A stretch of 64,000 nucleotides of DNA from Actinophytocola algeriensis (GTDB lineage Bacteria > Actinomycetota > Actinomycetes > Mycobacteriales > Pseudonocardiaceae), in assembly GCF_014203735.1 (NCBI RefSeq), contig NZ_JACHJQ010000012.1, positions 1 through 64,000 of the forward strand, given 5' to 3'. Below, one piece after another: positions 1 through 7,982 of this stretch (within the stretch, counting starts at the first letter, position 1; each line of letters opens with the position of its first letter). A model generated the notes under the pieces. It did no database searches, was not told where the DNA came from, and saw only the letters and a list, made by a program, of their open reading frames with translations. A program made the position numbers and the translations under genes.

Positions 1-140
1 CGATCTACCGGAGACCTCATCTATTTGATCAACGACACGCCGGAACAGGCCACACCCAGGCCATCAGCCGGTCACGACTTCGATACAGGCCCTAGCTGCG
101 GGGCAGGGGCCGACCGCATCGCGGGCGACACGGCGGCCGT

Positions 141-153
141 GGGCTTCGAGCCC
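141..153. terminator. Short GC hairpin downstream of the WYL regulator
   Basis: Five-base arms GGGCT/AGCCC enclose a TCG loop, beginning 8 bases beyond the minus-strand stop codon of the WYL regulator. There is no clear U-tract, as is common in actinomycetes, so its role as a terminator is inference from position. The bases between here and the left edge hold no gene I can support. Confidence 0.3.
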
Positions 154-160
154 GGGTTTG

Positions 161-1126
161 TCAGAGTGTCGTGGCTCGTTGGTAGCGTTCTGCCAGTTCC
201 TTCAGGTGGGTTCTGAGTTCCGGTGGGTTCCTGACCTCGAAGTCGTAGCCCAGTAGTCCGATGTGGACTGCCAGGCTCGCCATGGTGTCGGAGCCCGTGT
301 CCAGCAGGCACGTGTGGTCGTCGATCGCGGTCACCACGCCCACTGCCGGGTTGGTCCTTGCGACGACTTCTGTTGCCGGGGCGTGGACTTTCACTTGTGC
401 TCGGTGGCGCCACGCTGCCGCCGAGACCCTGCCCGCCACGTAGGCCGCCAGGTCTTCTTGTGGTAGTGGCCTTGGGCGGAACTTCGGGCCCGCCGGTTGT
501 CTGGGCGGGCCCATGCGGTCTGCTCGGAAGGTGCGCCAGTCGTCCTTGTCCAGGTCGTAGGCGACCAGGTACCAGCGGCGGCCCCAGTTCGCCAGGCGGT
601 AGGGCTCCACCCGCCTTCTCGATGACTCCTCGCGGTGGGTTTCGTAGTCGAAGCGGATGGTCTCGTGGTCTCGGCAGGTCAGGGCCAGTGCCGCCAGCAA
701 CTCCGGGTCCGCGGTCGGGGTGTTGCCGTAGCGGGGGACCGCGACCGTCTGGCTGTGCAGTGCGTTGACCTGCCTGCGCAGGCGGTGAGGCAGTACCTGC
801 TCCAGCTTCGCCAGTGCTCGCTGGGACGTTTCCTCCACGCCTTCGATGGCGCCGCTTGTCGCGGTGCGAAGACTCAGGGCCACCGCCACCGCTTCCTCGT
901 CGTCCAGGAGCAGGGGCGGTAGTTCCGCGCCCGCGCCGAGGCGGTAGCCGCCCACGTTGCCCCGCGTGGCCAGGACCGGGTAACCCAGGGTTCGAAGTCG
1001 TTCCACGTCGTTGCGGATGGTGCGGGGGCTGACGTCCAGGCGGTCCGCCAGTTCCGTGCCTGTCCAGTCGCGTGGGGTCTGCAGCAGGGACAGCAGGCGG
1101 AGGAGTCGTGCCGAGGTTTCCAGCAT
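161..1126 (-). CDS. WYL-domain HTH transcriptional regulator
   Basis: A 321-aa regulator with an N-terminal helix-turn-helix of the DeoR/YafY type (residues about 5-60, with SPRTIRNDVERLR as recognition region) and a WYL-type ligand-sensing domain (about 140-230; the core reads RRWYLVAYDLDKDDWRTFRADR). WYL regulators bind DNA as dimers and respond to small ligands or nucleic-acid fragments; the ligand here is unknown. The gene is divergent from an epoxide hydrolase, and the spacer carries a perfect 8-bp inverted repeat, so it probably regulates itself and the hydrolase. A second regulator of the same architecture lies near 18.3 kb. The family call is firm; the target is inferred. Confidence 0.9.
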   Translation of the reverse strand: MLETSARLLRLLSLLQTPRDWTGTELADRLDVSPRTIRNDVERLRTLGYPVLATRGNVGGYRLGAGAELPPLLLDDEEAVAVALSLRTATSGAIEGVEETSQRALAKLEQVLPHRLRRQVNALHSQTVAVPRYGNTPTADPELLAALALTCRDHETIRFDYETHREESSRRRVEPYRLANWGRRWYLVAYDLDKDDWRTFRADRMGPPRQPAGPKFRPRPLPQEDLAAYVAGRVSAAAWRHRAQVKVHAPATEVVARTNPAVGVVTAIDDHTCLLDTGSDTMASLAVHIGLLGYDFEVRNPPELRTHLKELAERYQRATTL

Positions 1127-1146
1127 GGATCTCAGTCTGCCACCGT

Positions 1147-1169
1147 ATTAGGCACGGAGTTTGCCTAAT
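1147..1169. promoter_or_regulatory. Inverted-repeat operator between WYL regulator and epoxide hydrolase
   Basis: Perfect 8-bp arms ATTAGGCA / TGCCTAAT are separated by 7 bases, in the 63-bp gap between two divergent genes. The placement is typical for the binding site of the adjacent WYL regulator and would control both directions. The sequence is directly visible; the protein-DNA pairing is inference. Confidence 0.6.
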
Positions 1170-1189
1170 GGGGTTCTAGCGTTCTGGTC

Positions 1190-2334
1190 ATGACGAACAG
1201 CACCGAGATCCATCCCTTCCGCATCGACGTTCCGCGGGCCGACCTCGACGACCTTCGCGACCGCCTGGCTCGTACGCGCTGGACCGAGGAACTGCCCGAC
1301 GCCGGGTCGGACTACGGGGTCGGGGCCGACTACGTGCGCAGGCTCGCGTCGCACTGGTTGAACAGCTACGACTGGCGTGCCTGGGAGGCCAAGCTGAACG
1401 CCCACCCGCAGTTCACGACCGAGATCGACGGGCAGAACATCCACTTCCTGCACGTCCGGTCGGCCGAGCCCGGGGCCTTCCCGCTGATCCTCACCCACGG
1501 GTGGCCCGGATCGATCGTCGAGTACCTCGACGTCATCGGGCCGCTCACCGACCCGCGTGCACACGGGCTCGACCCCGCGCTCACGTTCGACGTCGTGGTT
1601 CCCTCCGTGCCCGGGTTCGGGTTCTCCGGGCCGACCACGGAACGCGGCTGGAACCTCCAGCGCGTGGCCCGTGCGTGGGCCGAGTTGATGCGTCGGCTCG
1701 GGTACTCCCGCTACGGGGCCGTCGGGAACGACGGGGGCTCGATGGTCTCGCCCGAGGTCGGGCGGGTCGACGCCGTGCACGTGGCCGGGGTGCACGTGAC
1801 CCAGATCTTCTCCTTCCCCAGCGGGGATCCCGCCGAGTTCGAGGGCATGACCGACGACGAGCAGGCCGCCATGGCCCACCTCCAGTGGTTCCACGAGAAC
1901 CTCGGGGCGTTCGGCCAGCTGCAGGGCCAGCAGCCCCAGACCGTCGCGCACGCGCTCGCCGACTCGCCCGCCGGGCTGATCGGGTGGAACGGTCAGCTCT
2001 TCGGCGACGGGGTCGACATCGAGTTCGCGCTCACGAACATGGCGATCTACTGGTTCACCGGCACGTCCGCCTCATCGGCGCGGTTCTACTACGAGAACGC
2101 GCACGCGGACACACCGACCGAACCGACCACCGTGCCGCTCGGGCTCGCGTCGTTCGCGGGGACTTCAAGTCCATCCGGCGGTTCGTCGACCGTGACCACA
2201 AGAACGTGGTGTCGTGGCACGAGTACACCGTCGGTGGGCACTACGCGGCGCACCAGGCGCCGGACGTGCTCGTCGACGACCTCCGCGGGTTCTACGGCGG
2301 GCTGCTCGCCGAGGACACGGAACCCACCGGGTGA
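1190..2334 (+). pseudogene. Epoxide hydrolase with a single-base frameshift near the C-terminus
   Basis: The reading frame encodes an alpha/beta-hydrolase-fold epoxide hydrolase (EHN N-terminal region, oxyanion motif HGWPGS, nucleophile Asp in GNDGGS). After SFAG, at about 2155-2162, the frame is lost. The rest of the enzyme continues in the next frame (DFKSIRRF..., catalytic-His region GGHYAAHQAPD, ending at 2334). Adding one G to the GGGG run at 2158-2161 restores a normal protein of about 381 aa. Without it, the first frame runs on into unrelated sequence and loses the catalytic His. This is either a sequencing error in a G run or a recent inactivating mutation. It is probably controlled by the divergent WYL regulator. 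Confidence 0.85.
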
Positions 2335-2374
2335 ACCGCCAGGCACGTCCGGTTCCGGCCTGCGTGGCATGTCC

Positions 2375-3007
2375 TCAACGGACACCGCGTGGCCGGAACT
2401 GGATGCTGATCCTCGGGCCCACCGGTTTGGTCGTCTTCGGCACCGCGTGTTCCCACGTGCGCTGGCACGAGCCGCCCATGACGATCAGGTCGCCGAGGCC
2501 GAGTGCGTGGCGGAGGGTCGGGCCGCCTCCGCGCGGCCGGAGTAACAGTGCCCTCGGCGCGCCGACGGAGACGATCGCGACCATCGTGTCCTCGGAGTTG
2601 CCGCGGCCGATGCGATCTCCGTGCCAGGCAACGGAATCACGGCCGTCGCGGTAGTAGCACAGGCCCGCGGTGCGGAACGGTTCGCCGAGTTCGGCCGCGT
2701 AGTGGTGGCTCAGCGCGTCACGGGCCCTCGTCAGCACCGGGTCCGGCAGCGTGGCTTCCTCGTCGTAGAAGCAGAGCAGCCGCGGCACGTCGACGTGCCG
2801 GTCGTACATCCGGCGGCGCTCCGCCCGCCACGGCACACCGGCGGCCAACCGGTCGAACAAGGTGCCCGCTCCGGTCAGCCAGCCCGGGCGCACGTCCACC
2901 CACGCGCCGTTCGACAGGTCGGTGCGGCGGATGGGGGACAGGGACCGGAGACCGACCTCGTCGAGGTCGTCGAGCAGTGAACCTTGGAGCGCGGACATGG
3001 CGACCAC
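2375..3007 (-). CDS. AlkB-like 2-oxoglutarate/Fe(II) dioxygenase
   Basis: A 210-aa protein (GTG start; an in-frame ATG nine bases inside is an equally good start). The C-terminal half has the AlkB signature: HxD iron ligands in WHGDRIGR, a distal His in WEHAVPK, and the 2-oxoglutarate-binding Arg segment RISIQFR. AlkB proteins remove alkyl groups from nucleic-acid bases by oxidative demethylation. The gene is convergent with the broken epoxide hydrolase and divergent from a DJ-1 family gene. No damage-response site is evident. Repair of alkylated DNA or RNA is the likely role; the substrate is not readable from sequence. Confidence 0.85.
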   Translation of the reverse strand: MVAMSALQGSLLDDLDEVGLRSLSPIRRTDLSNGAWVDVRPGWLTGAGTLFDRLAAGVPWRAERRRMYDRHVDVPRLLCFYDEEATLPDPVLTRARDALSHHYAAELGEPFRTAGLCYYRDGRDSVAWHGDRIGRGNSEDTMVAIVSVGAPRALLLRPRGGGPTLRHALGLGDLIVMGGSCQRTWEHAVPKTTKPVGPRISIQFRPRGVR

Positions 3008-3107
3008 CCTACACCCCTTTCGAACAGGTGAGCGAGATGGTTAGTCCCGTGGGTCCCGGGGTAGCCGCCAGACCGAGGCTGACACGGAGACGAAAGGGTG
3101 AGCGAGC

Positions 3108-3656
3108 ATGCCTGCTATCGAAGGCAAGAGGGTCGCCTTCCTGGCCACCGACGGCGTCGAACAGGTCGAGCTGGACCGGCCGTGGAGGGCCGTCGCCGAG
3201 GCAGGCGGGCACCCCGAGCTGGTGTCCCTCGAAGCCGGTGACATCCAGGCCTTCAACCACCTGGACAAGGGCGACACCAAGCACGTCGACAAGGCGATCG
3301 ACGACGCCAGTCCCGACGCCTACGACGCGCTCGTGCTGCCCGGTGGCGTGGCCAACGGCGACTTCGTCCGCGCGGACGAGCGGGCCGTGCGGTTCGTCCG
3401 GCAGTTCGCCGAGACGGGCAGGCCGATCGCGGTGATCTGCCACGGCGGCTGGGTCCTCGCCGAGGCGGACGTGGTGCGCGGCAGGACGATGACCTCGTGG
3501 CCGAGCCTGAAGACCGACCTGCGCAACGCGGGCGCCACCTGGGTGGACCAGGAGGTCGTCACCGACAACGGCCTGGTCTCCAGCCGCAATCCCGGCGACC
3601 TCGACGCGTTCTGCGCGAAGGCCGTCGAGGAGATCGCGGAAGGCGTGCACGTCTGA
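3108..3656 (+). CDS. DJ-1/PfpI family protein (general stress protein)
   Basis: A 182-aa single-domain protein of the DJ-1/PfpI family. The nucleophile-elbow Cys is in AVICHGGW (residue about 111), and the usual upstream acidic residue is in the N-terminal Rossmann-like region. Family members act as glyoxalase/deglycase-like enzymes or chaperones under stress; the PfpI protease label is historical. Its stop codon overlaps the start of the next gene (ATGA), so the two are co-translated. That suggests a shared role in oxidative or carbonyl stress, which is inference. Confidence 0.9.
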   Translation: MPAIEGKRVAFLATDGVEQVELDRPWRAVAEAGGHPELVSLEAGDIQAFNHLDKGDTKHVDKAIDDASPDAYDALVLPGGVANGDFVRADERAVRFVRQFAETGRPIAVICHGGWVLAEADVVRGRTMTSWPSLKTDLRNAGATWVDQEVVTDNGLVSSRNPGDLDAFCAKAVEEIAEGVHV

Positions 3657-4627
3657 TGCACCGCTTCGGCTACACGCTCATGACCGAGCAGGCCGGGCCT
3701 CGTGCGCTGGTGCGCCACGCGCACGAGGCCGAGCGGGCCGGGTTCGACTTCGAGGTCATGAGCGACCACTACTTTCCGTGGCTCACCGAGCAGGGACATG
3801 CCTCGAACGCGTGGGCGACCCTCGGCGCGGTGACCCAGTCGACGGAACGCGTCGAGCTGATGACCTACGTGACGTGCCCGATCATGCGGTACCACCCCGC
3901 CGTGGTCGCCCAGCAGGCGGCCACCGTGCAGTTGTTGTCCGGCAACAGGTTCACGCTCGGGCTCGGTGCCGGCGAGAACCTCAACGAGCACGTCGTCGGC
4001 CGCGGCTGGCCGCCGGTGAACGTCCGGCACGAGATGCTCGTCGAGGCCGTCGAGATCATCTCCGCGCTGTTCGACGGCGGCCACGTCAACTTCGCGGGTG
4101 ACCACTTCCGGGTGGACTCGGCGAAACTGTGGGACCTGCCGGACATCCGGGTGCCGATCGCGGTCGCGGTCTCCGGTGACCAGTCCGTGCACCGGTTCGC
4201 GCCGCTCGCCGACGCGATGATCGCCGTGGAGCCGGAGGCCGGGCTGTGCGAGGAGTGGGACCGCACCGGCAAGCAGGGCACGCGGAAGATCGCGCAGCTG
4301 CCGGTCTGCTGGGACGCCGACCGGGACGCGGCGATCACCCGCGCGCACGAGCAGTTCCGCTGGTTCGCGGGCGGCTGGAAGGTCAACGCCGAACTGCCGG
4401 GGCCGGCCGGTTTCGCCGCCGCGACCCAGTTCGTCACGAAGGACGACGTCGCCGACAACATCCCGTGCGGCGACGACCCGGACGCCGTCGCGGCGGCCGT
4501 GAAACCGTTCCTGGACGCGGGTTTCACCGATGTCGCGCTGGTCGGCATCGGCGGTGACCACCAGGACGGGTTCCTCGCCGCCGCGAAGGAGCGGATCCTG
4601 CCCGCGCTGCGTGCCCTCTCGGGTTAG
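3656..4627 (+). CDS. F420-dependent (LLM class) oxidoreductase, TIGR03557-like
   Basis: A 323-aa luciferase-like monooxygenase-fold protein. Characteristic segments are the N-terminal HAHEAERAGFDFEVMSDHY, the repeated-barrel motif TLGLGAGENLNEH, and the C-terminal GFTDVALVGIGG. The closest family known to me is the F420-dependent glucose-6-phosphate-dehydrogenase-like group. Its start overlaps the stop of the DJ-1 gene (ATGA). Coenzyme F420 use is inferred from family. The 3' end overlaps by four bases with the convergent enolase-superfamily gene. Confidence 0.85.
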   Translation: MHRFGYTLMTEQAGPRALVRHAHEAERAGFDFEVMSDHYFPWLTEQGHASNAWATLGAVTQSTERVELMTYVTCPIMRYHPAVVAQQAATVQLLSGNRFTLGLGAGENLNEHVVGRGWPPVNVRHEMLVEAVEIISALFDGGHVNFAGDHFRVDSAKLWDLPDIRVPIAVAVSGDQSVHRFAPLADAMIAVEPEAGLCEEWDRTGKQGTRKIAQLPVCWDADRDAAITRAHEQFRWFAGGWKVNAELPGPAGFAAATQFVTKDDVADNIPCGDDPDAVAAAVKPFLDAGFTDVALVGIGGDHQDGFLAAAKERILPALRALSG

Positions 4628-5757
4628 ACCGACTCGGCGAACTCGATCCGGTCGGTCGTCCACACCCGTGAGCGCTCGCTCAGCGTGAGGCCGATGCCGG
4701 GCCGGTCGGGGACGGCCACCGCGCCGTTCTCGACGACGAGCTTCTCGTTGAACAGCGGCGCGAGCCGGTCGACGTGCGCCACCTGCGCGGTGCCCGGGTA
4801 GGCGGCCGCGAGGTGGACGTGCAGCTCCGTCGCGAACTGCGGGGCGAGCGTCAGGTGGTGCTGGTCCGCCAGCGCGGCCACCCGCAGGAACGGGGTGATG
4901 CCGCCGATCGTGGCCGCGTCCGGCTGCAGGACGCCTGCCGCCTCGCCGGTCATCAGCAGCCAGTGCTCGCCGACGCTGGTGGCCGCGGAACCCGCCGCGA
5001 CCGGGGTGGCCAGCGCACCCGTGAGCGCCGCGTGGCCCTTCGTGTCGTGCTCGTCGAGCGGATCCGCCAGCCACAGCAAGGAGAACTCGTCGAGGCGGCG
5101 GCCGGTCCTGCCGGCCTGTCCACGGTCCCACCGGTGGTCCGCGCTCGCGATGAGCGGCACGTCGTCGCCCAGTGCCTCCCGGACCGCGCGCACCCGCTCG
5201 AGGTCGTGCGCCACGTCCCGCGCGCCGACCGCGACGGCGACGCCGCCGACGCCCTGCTCCAGCGCGCGCCTGGCGTTCTCGATGACGTGGTTGACCGGCA
5301 CCGAAAGAGATCCACCGGACGTGGTGTGACACGACACCGCGTCACGGTGACTGCCCAGCAGCTTCGCCAGCGGCAGGTTCGCGCGCTTGGCCTTCAGGTC
5401 CCACAGGCCCACGTCGACGGCGCCGATCGCCTGCGCGGCGAGCCCGGTCCGGCCCGCGGACGCGCCCGCGGCGACCAGCTTCTCCCGTACCCGGCCGATG
5501 TCGTTGGGGTCCTCGCCGAGCAGCAGCGGCGCGATTTCCTTGGCGTGCGCGTAAAGCGCGGGCCCACCGGCCCGGGTGGCGTAGCTGAAGCCGAGGCCGG
5601 CATGGCCGTCGGTGGTGCCGAGCTCGGCGAAGAGGAACGCCACCTCGGTTACTGGCTGCCGCCGGCCGCCCACCGCCTTCTCGTCGCCGATCGGCGAGCT
5701 GAGCGGCAGATACACCAGCGACAACCGGACTCGGTCTATTCGGTCTCCTGTGCGCAC
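4624..5757 (-). CDS. Enolase-superfamily protein (mandelate racemase/MLE-like), probable pseudoenzyme
   Basis: About 377 aa from a GTG start (a longer ATG start at 5805 would lie inside the SMR operator and is less likely). The capping domain and TIM barrel are full length. The active site is altered at every position expected from the family: the K-x-K acid/base lysines read V-A-V in GVGGVAVAVG; the three metal-ligand positions read Ser, Ala and Ser (IASADHRWD, WLADPLD, AAGSAATS, where relatives have D, EEP and GE); the barrel-end His is Gln in LAPQFATELH. A metal-dependent racemase or dehydratase activity is therefore unlikely. It may be a structural or regulatory descendant. It diverges from the SMR efflux gene. 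Confidence 0.75.
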   Translation of the reverse strand: MRTGDRIDRVRLSLVYLPLSSPIGDEKAVGGRRQPVTEVAFLFAELGTTDGHAGLGFSYATRAGGPALYAHAKEIAPLLLGEDPNDIGRVREKLVAAGASAGRTGLAAQAIGAVDVGLWDLKAKRANLPLAKLLGSHRDAVSCHTTSGGSLSVPVNHVIENARRALEQGVGGVAVAVGARDVAHDLERVRAVREALGDDVPLIASADHRWDRGQAGRTGRRLDEFSLLWLADPLDEHDTKGHAALTGALATPVAAGSAATSVGEHWLLMTGEAAGVLQPDAATIGGITPFLRVAALADQHHLTLAPQFATELHVHLAAAYPGTAQVAHVDRLAPLFNEKLVVENGAVAVPDRPGIGLTLSERSRVWTTDRIEFAESV

Positions 5758-5776
5758 CCGGCTAAGCCTATCGTGG

Positions 5777-5804
5777 TGTACATTCGTACTAGTACAGATG
5801 TACA
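5777..5804. promoter_or_regulatory. 28-bp near-palindromic operator upstream of SMR pump
   Basis: The outer arms TGTACAT / ATGTACA and inner arms GTAC / GTAC around CTAG-like centre form a 28-bp palindrome. Only the two dinucleotides at positions 8-9 and 20-21 break it. It sits just upstream of the SMR ribosome site and next to the divergent enolase-like gene. The size and symmetry fit a dimer-of-dimers TetR operator, and a TetR gene is co-transcribed with the pump, so autoregulation is the simple reading. Confidence 0.75.
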
Positions 5805-5823
5805 TCTACCGGGAGTAGTGCAC

Positions 5824-6147
5824 ATGCCGTATGTGTTCCTGCTGGTCGCGATCGCTTTCGAGGTGGTCGCGACCAGTCTGCTCAAGGCCACGGAGGGGTT
5901 CACGAGGCTGTGGCCGACGGTCGCCGTCCTGACCGGGTACGTCGCCGCGTTCGCCGCGCTGGCCTGGGCGGTCAAGCAGAACCTGCCGGTCGGCGTCGCG
6001 TACGCGATGTGGTCGGGCCTCGGCACGGCGGCCATCGTCGCGATCGGCGTGGTGTTCCTCGGCGAGCCCATCAGCGTGCAGAAAGTGGCGGGCGTGCTGC
6101 TGGTCATCGGTGGCGTCGCGGTGCTGAACCTGGGCGGTGCGCATTGA
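5824..6147 (+). CDS. Small multidrug resistance (SMR) family transporter
   Basis: A 107-aa protein with four predicted membrane helices. The membrane-embedded acidic residue typical of EmrE/Mmr pumps is Glu13 (AFEVVATSLLKATEGF), and the dimer-interface Gly-rich helix 3 is present. SMR proteins work as antiparallel dimers exporting cationic drugs or guanidinium in exchange for protons. The RBS GGGAG stands 9 bases upstream of ATG. The stop overlaps the TTG start of a TetR regulator, and a large palindrome precedes the gene. Together these form a self-contained regulated efflux unit. Confidence 0.92.
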   Translation: MPYVFLLVAIAFEVVATSLLKATEGFTRLWPTVAVLTGYVAAFAALAWAVKQNLPVGVAYAMWSGLGTAAIVAIGVVFLGEPISVQKVAGVLLVIGGVAVLNLGGAH

Positions 6148-6683
6148 CCGCCCGCCGCGACCCGGAGGGCAGGTGCCGCAAGATCGTGACCGCCACCGTG
6201 CGTGCGATCGCGGACGTCGGCATCGGCAACGTCACCCACCGCAAGATCGCCGCGCTGGCCGGTGTTCCGCTCGGCTCGACCACCTACTACTTCCCGACAC
6301 TCGACGACCTGGTCGCCGCCGCGCTGCGCGAGGCCATCGAGTGCGCGCGCGCCGAGCTGGAGGCGTGGGCCGAGGAGCTGATGGCCAGCGACGACGTGGT
6401 CGGCACCTTCGTCGACGTGACCCGCCGCCACCTCGACGACCGGGAACCGGTGCTGCTCGAGTACGAGCTGTACCTCGCCGCCGCGCGCTCACCCGAGCTG
6501 CGGCCCGTCGCCCAGCTGTGGATCGACGGCCTGCGCGGCATCTGCGCCCGGTTCGCCGGCAAGGACCGGGGATTCGCGCTGGCCGCGCTCATCGACGGGC
6601 ACATGATGCAGGCCTTGGTCACCGATGAACCGCTCGACGCCGACGCGTTCCGCGCAGGCGTCGAGCGGCTGGTCAACGGCTGA
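6144..6683 (+). CDS. TetR family regulator of the SMR pump
   Basis: A 179-aa protein starting at a TTG that overlaps the SMR stop codon (TTGA); no closer ATG exists before the HTH. The N-terminal helix-turn-helix spans residues about 8-55 (NVTHRKIAALAGVPLGSTTYYFPTLDDL), followed by a helical ligand-binding domain. Being translated together with the pump, it is most likely its repressor, acting on the 28-bp palindrome upstream. The ligand is unknown. The 3' end overlaps the convergent methyltransferase gene by 11 bases. Confidence 0.85.
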   Translation: MTARRDPEGRCRKIVTATVRAIADVGIGNVTHRKIAALAGVPLGSTTYYFPTLDDLVAAALREAIECARAELEAWAEELMASDDVVGTFVDVTRRHLDDREPVLLEYELYLAAARSPELRPVAQLWIDGLRGICARFAGKDRGFALAALIDGHMMQALVTDEPLDADAFRAGVERLVNG

Positions 6684-7683
6684 GCCGCCACAGGGACACG
6701 GTCTCGCCGCGGTTGTTCCGGTGCCGAGGCACCGTGTCCAGGCGGCCGGCGACCCGCAGTCCCGCCCGGTCGAACCGCTCGAGCAGGTCCGCGCGGGTGC
6801 GCAGCCCGTACCGCTCGGCGAGGTCGGAGAGGACCAGCCACCCCTCGCCGCCGGGTGCCAGGTGCGTGCCGAGTCCGTCGAGGAACCCGGCGAGCACACG
6901 CCCGCCGGGGTCGTACACGGCACCGTCGAGCGGCGACGCGGGTTGGGCAGGCAGCCACGGCGGGTTGCACACCACGAGCCCCGCCCGCTCCGGCGGGAAC
7001 AGGTCGGCCTCGCGGATCTCGGCGGGCAGCCCGGCGAGGTTCTCCCGCGCGCACGCCACCGCCCGCGCCGAGACGTCGGTGGCGACGATCCGGCGCACAC
7101 CGCGCCGCGCGAGCACCGCGGCGAGCACGCCGGTGCCCGTGCCGATGTCGAGCGCGAGGTCCGCACCGGGCAGGGGCGCGGCGGCCACGAGGTCGACGTA
7201 CTCCTGCCGGGTCGGCACGAACACGCCCCAGTGCGGGTGGATGTACCGGTTCAGCGCGCGCACCCACACCCCGCGCCGCCGCCACTCGTGCGCGCTGGCC
7301 ATGCCGAGCAGCTCACGCAGTGCCAGCAGGCGGTCGGTGACGGGGCCGCCCGCCGCGGCCGCCACCGCGTCCCGGACGTCAGGCGCGCCGGGCAGCGCCA
7401 CCCGGCCGGTGGCGTCGAGCGGCACGACGACCATGCCGAGCACGCGGGTGCGGGTGCGCCGCTGTTGCCGGTAGCGGAAGAACGACACCTCCGGGTCGGC
7501 AGGCTGCCGGTCGAGGCGGCGCCGCATCCCGTCGAGCAACCGGCGCGCGGCGGGGAACGAGCCCTGCCAGAGGATGCCGACGCCCTGCGAGGCGTGGCGG
7601 AGTGCCTGGTCCACGGTCAGCGACCGGACCGGTTCGAGGTGCCGAGGGCAGGCGAGACCCAGAGCGGTGTACCACGGTTTCAC
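6673..7683 (-). CDS. Class I SAM-dependent methyltransferase with NPPW motif
   Basis: A 336-aa protein. The first half is an N-terminal domain without a recognised motif. The second half is a Rossmann methyltransferase with SAM motif I ALDIGTGTGVLAA (about residues 185-197) and the catalytic loop NPPW. That loop marks N-methyltransferases acting on a planar amide or exocyclic amine, such as HemK-like or rRNA guanine methyltransferases. The substrate is probably RNA, protein or a small molecule; I cannot tell which. It is convergent with the TetR gene and followed by about 175 bases of spacer before a tiny transporter gene. Confidence 0.8.
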   Translation of the reverse strand: MKPWYTALGLACPRHLEPVRSLTVDQALRHASQGVGILWQGSFPAARRLLDGMRRRLDRQPADPEVSFFRYRQQRRTRTRVLGMVVVPLDATGRVALPGAPDVRDAVAAAAGGPVTDRLLALRELLGMASAHEWRRRGVWVRALNRYIHPHWGVFVPTRQEYVDLVAAAPLPGADLALDIGTGTGVLAAVLARRGVRRIVATDVSARAVACARENLAGLPAEIREADLFPPERAGLVVCNPPWLPAQPASPLDGAVYDPGGRVLAGFLDGLGTHLAPGGEGWLVLSDLAERYGLRTRADLLERFDRAGLRVAGRLDTVPRHRNNRGETVSLWRLSR

Positions 7684-7858
7684 GAAGACTCCTGGAACAG
7701 GAGCCGTCCTCGCACGGAGGCGAACCCGACAACCCGGAGAACCGGATCACCAGGACAACTCGGTCAACCGTCCGAGGACGGCCGGAGGAAGGGGCGGCCG
7801 TCACACGGACGGCGGCCACCAGTCCAGTCGCGCTGCTTCGTGAAACACGGTGGGAAGC

Positions 7859-7978
7859 CTAGCCGCCGAAGAGGGGCAGGATCGACTTGATGGTCTGGTA
7901 CAGCGCGTAGACGATCGGGATGCCCACGACCAGCCAGGAGATCACCAGGCGCGGGGTCTGGTTCTGCGTCTCGGTCAT
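7859..7978 (-). CDS. 39-aa single-helix protein, MFS transporter small subunit
   Basis: A 39-aa peptide with one hydrophobic helix (about residues 11-35, LVISWLVVGIPIVYALYQTI), starting at an ATG five bases past the MFS carrier's stop. An AAGGGA ribosome site, which spans the end of the carrier gene, precedes it by 7 bases. Peptides of this size and position are known next to OFA (oxalate/formate antiporter-type) carriers and are annotated as an MFS transporter small subunit. Translation is probably coupled to the carrier. It is short enough to be missed by ordinary gene calling. Confidence 0.75.
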   Translation of the reverse strand: MTETQNQTPRLVISWLVVGIPIVYALYQTIKSILPLFGG

Positions 7979-7982
7979 CGCG

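Noticed and set aside
2150-2170. Programmed -1 frameshift in the epoxide hydrolase
   Set aside because: No slippery heptamer or downstream structure is evident, and the family needs no such mechanism. Error or mutation in the G run is simpler.
3320-5332. 670-codon minus-strand frame opposite the F420 oxidoreductase
   Set aside because: Same GC artefact; it crosses two real genes and lacks any domain.
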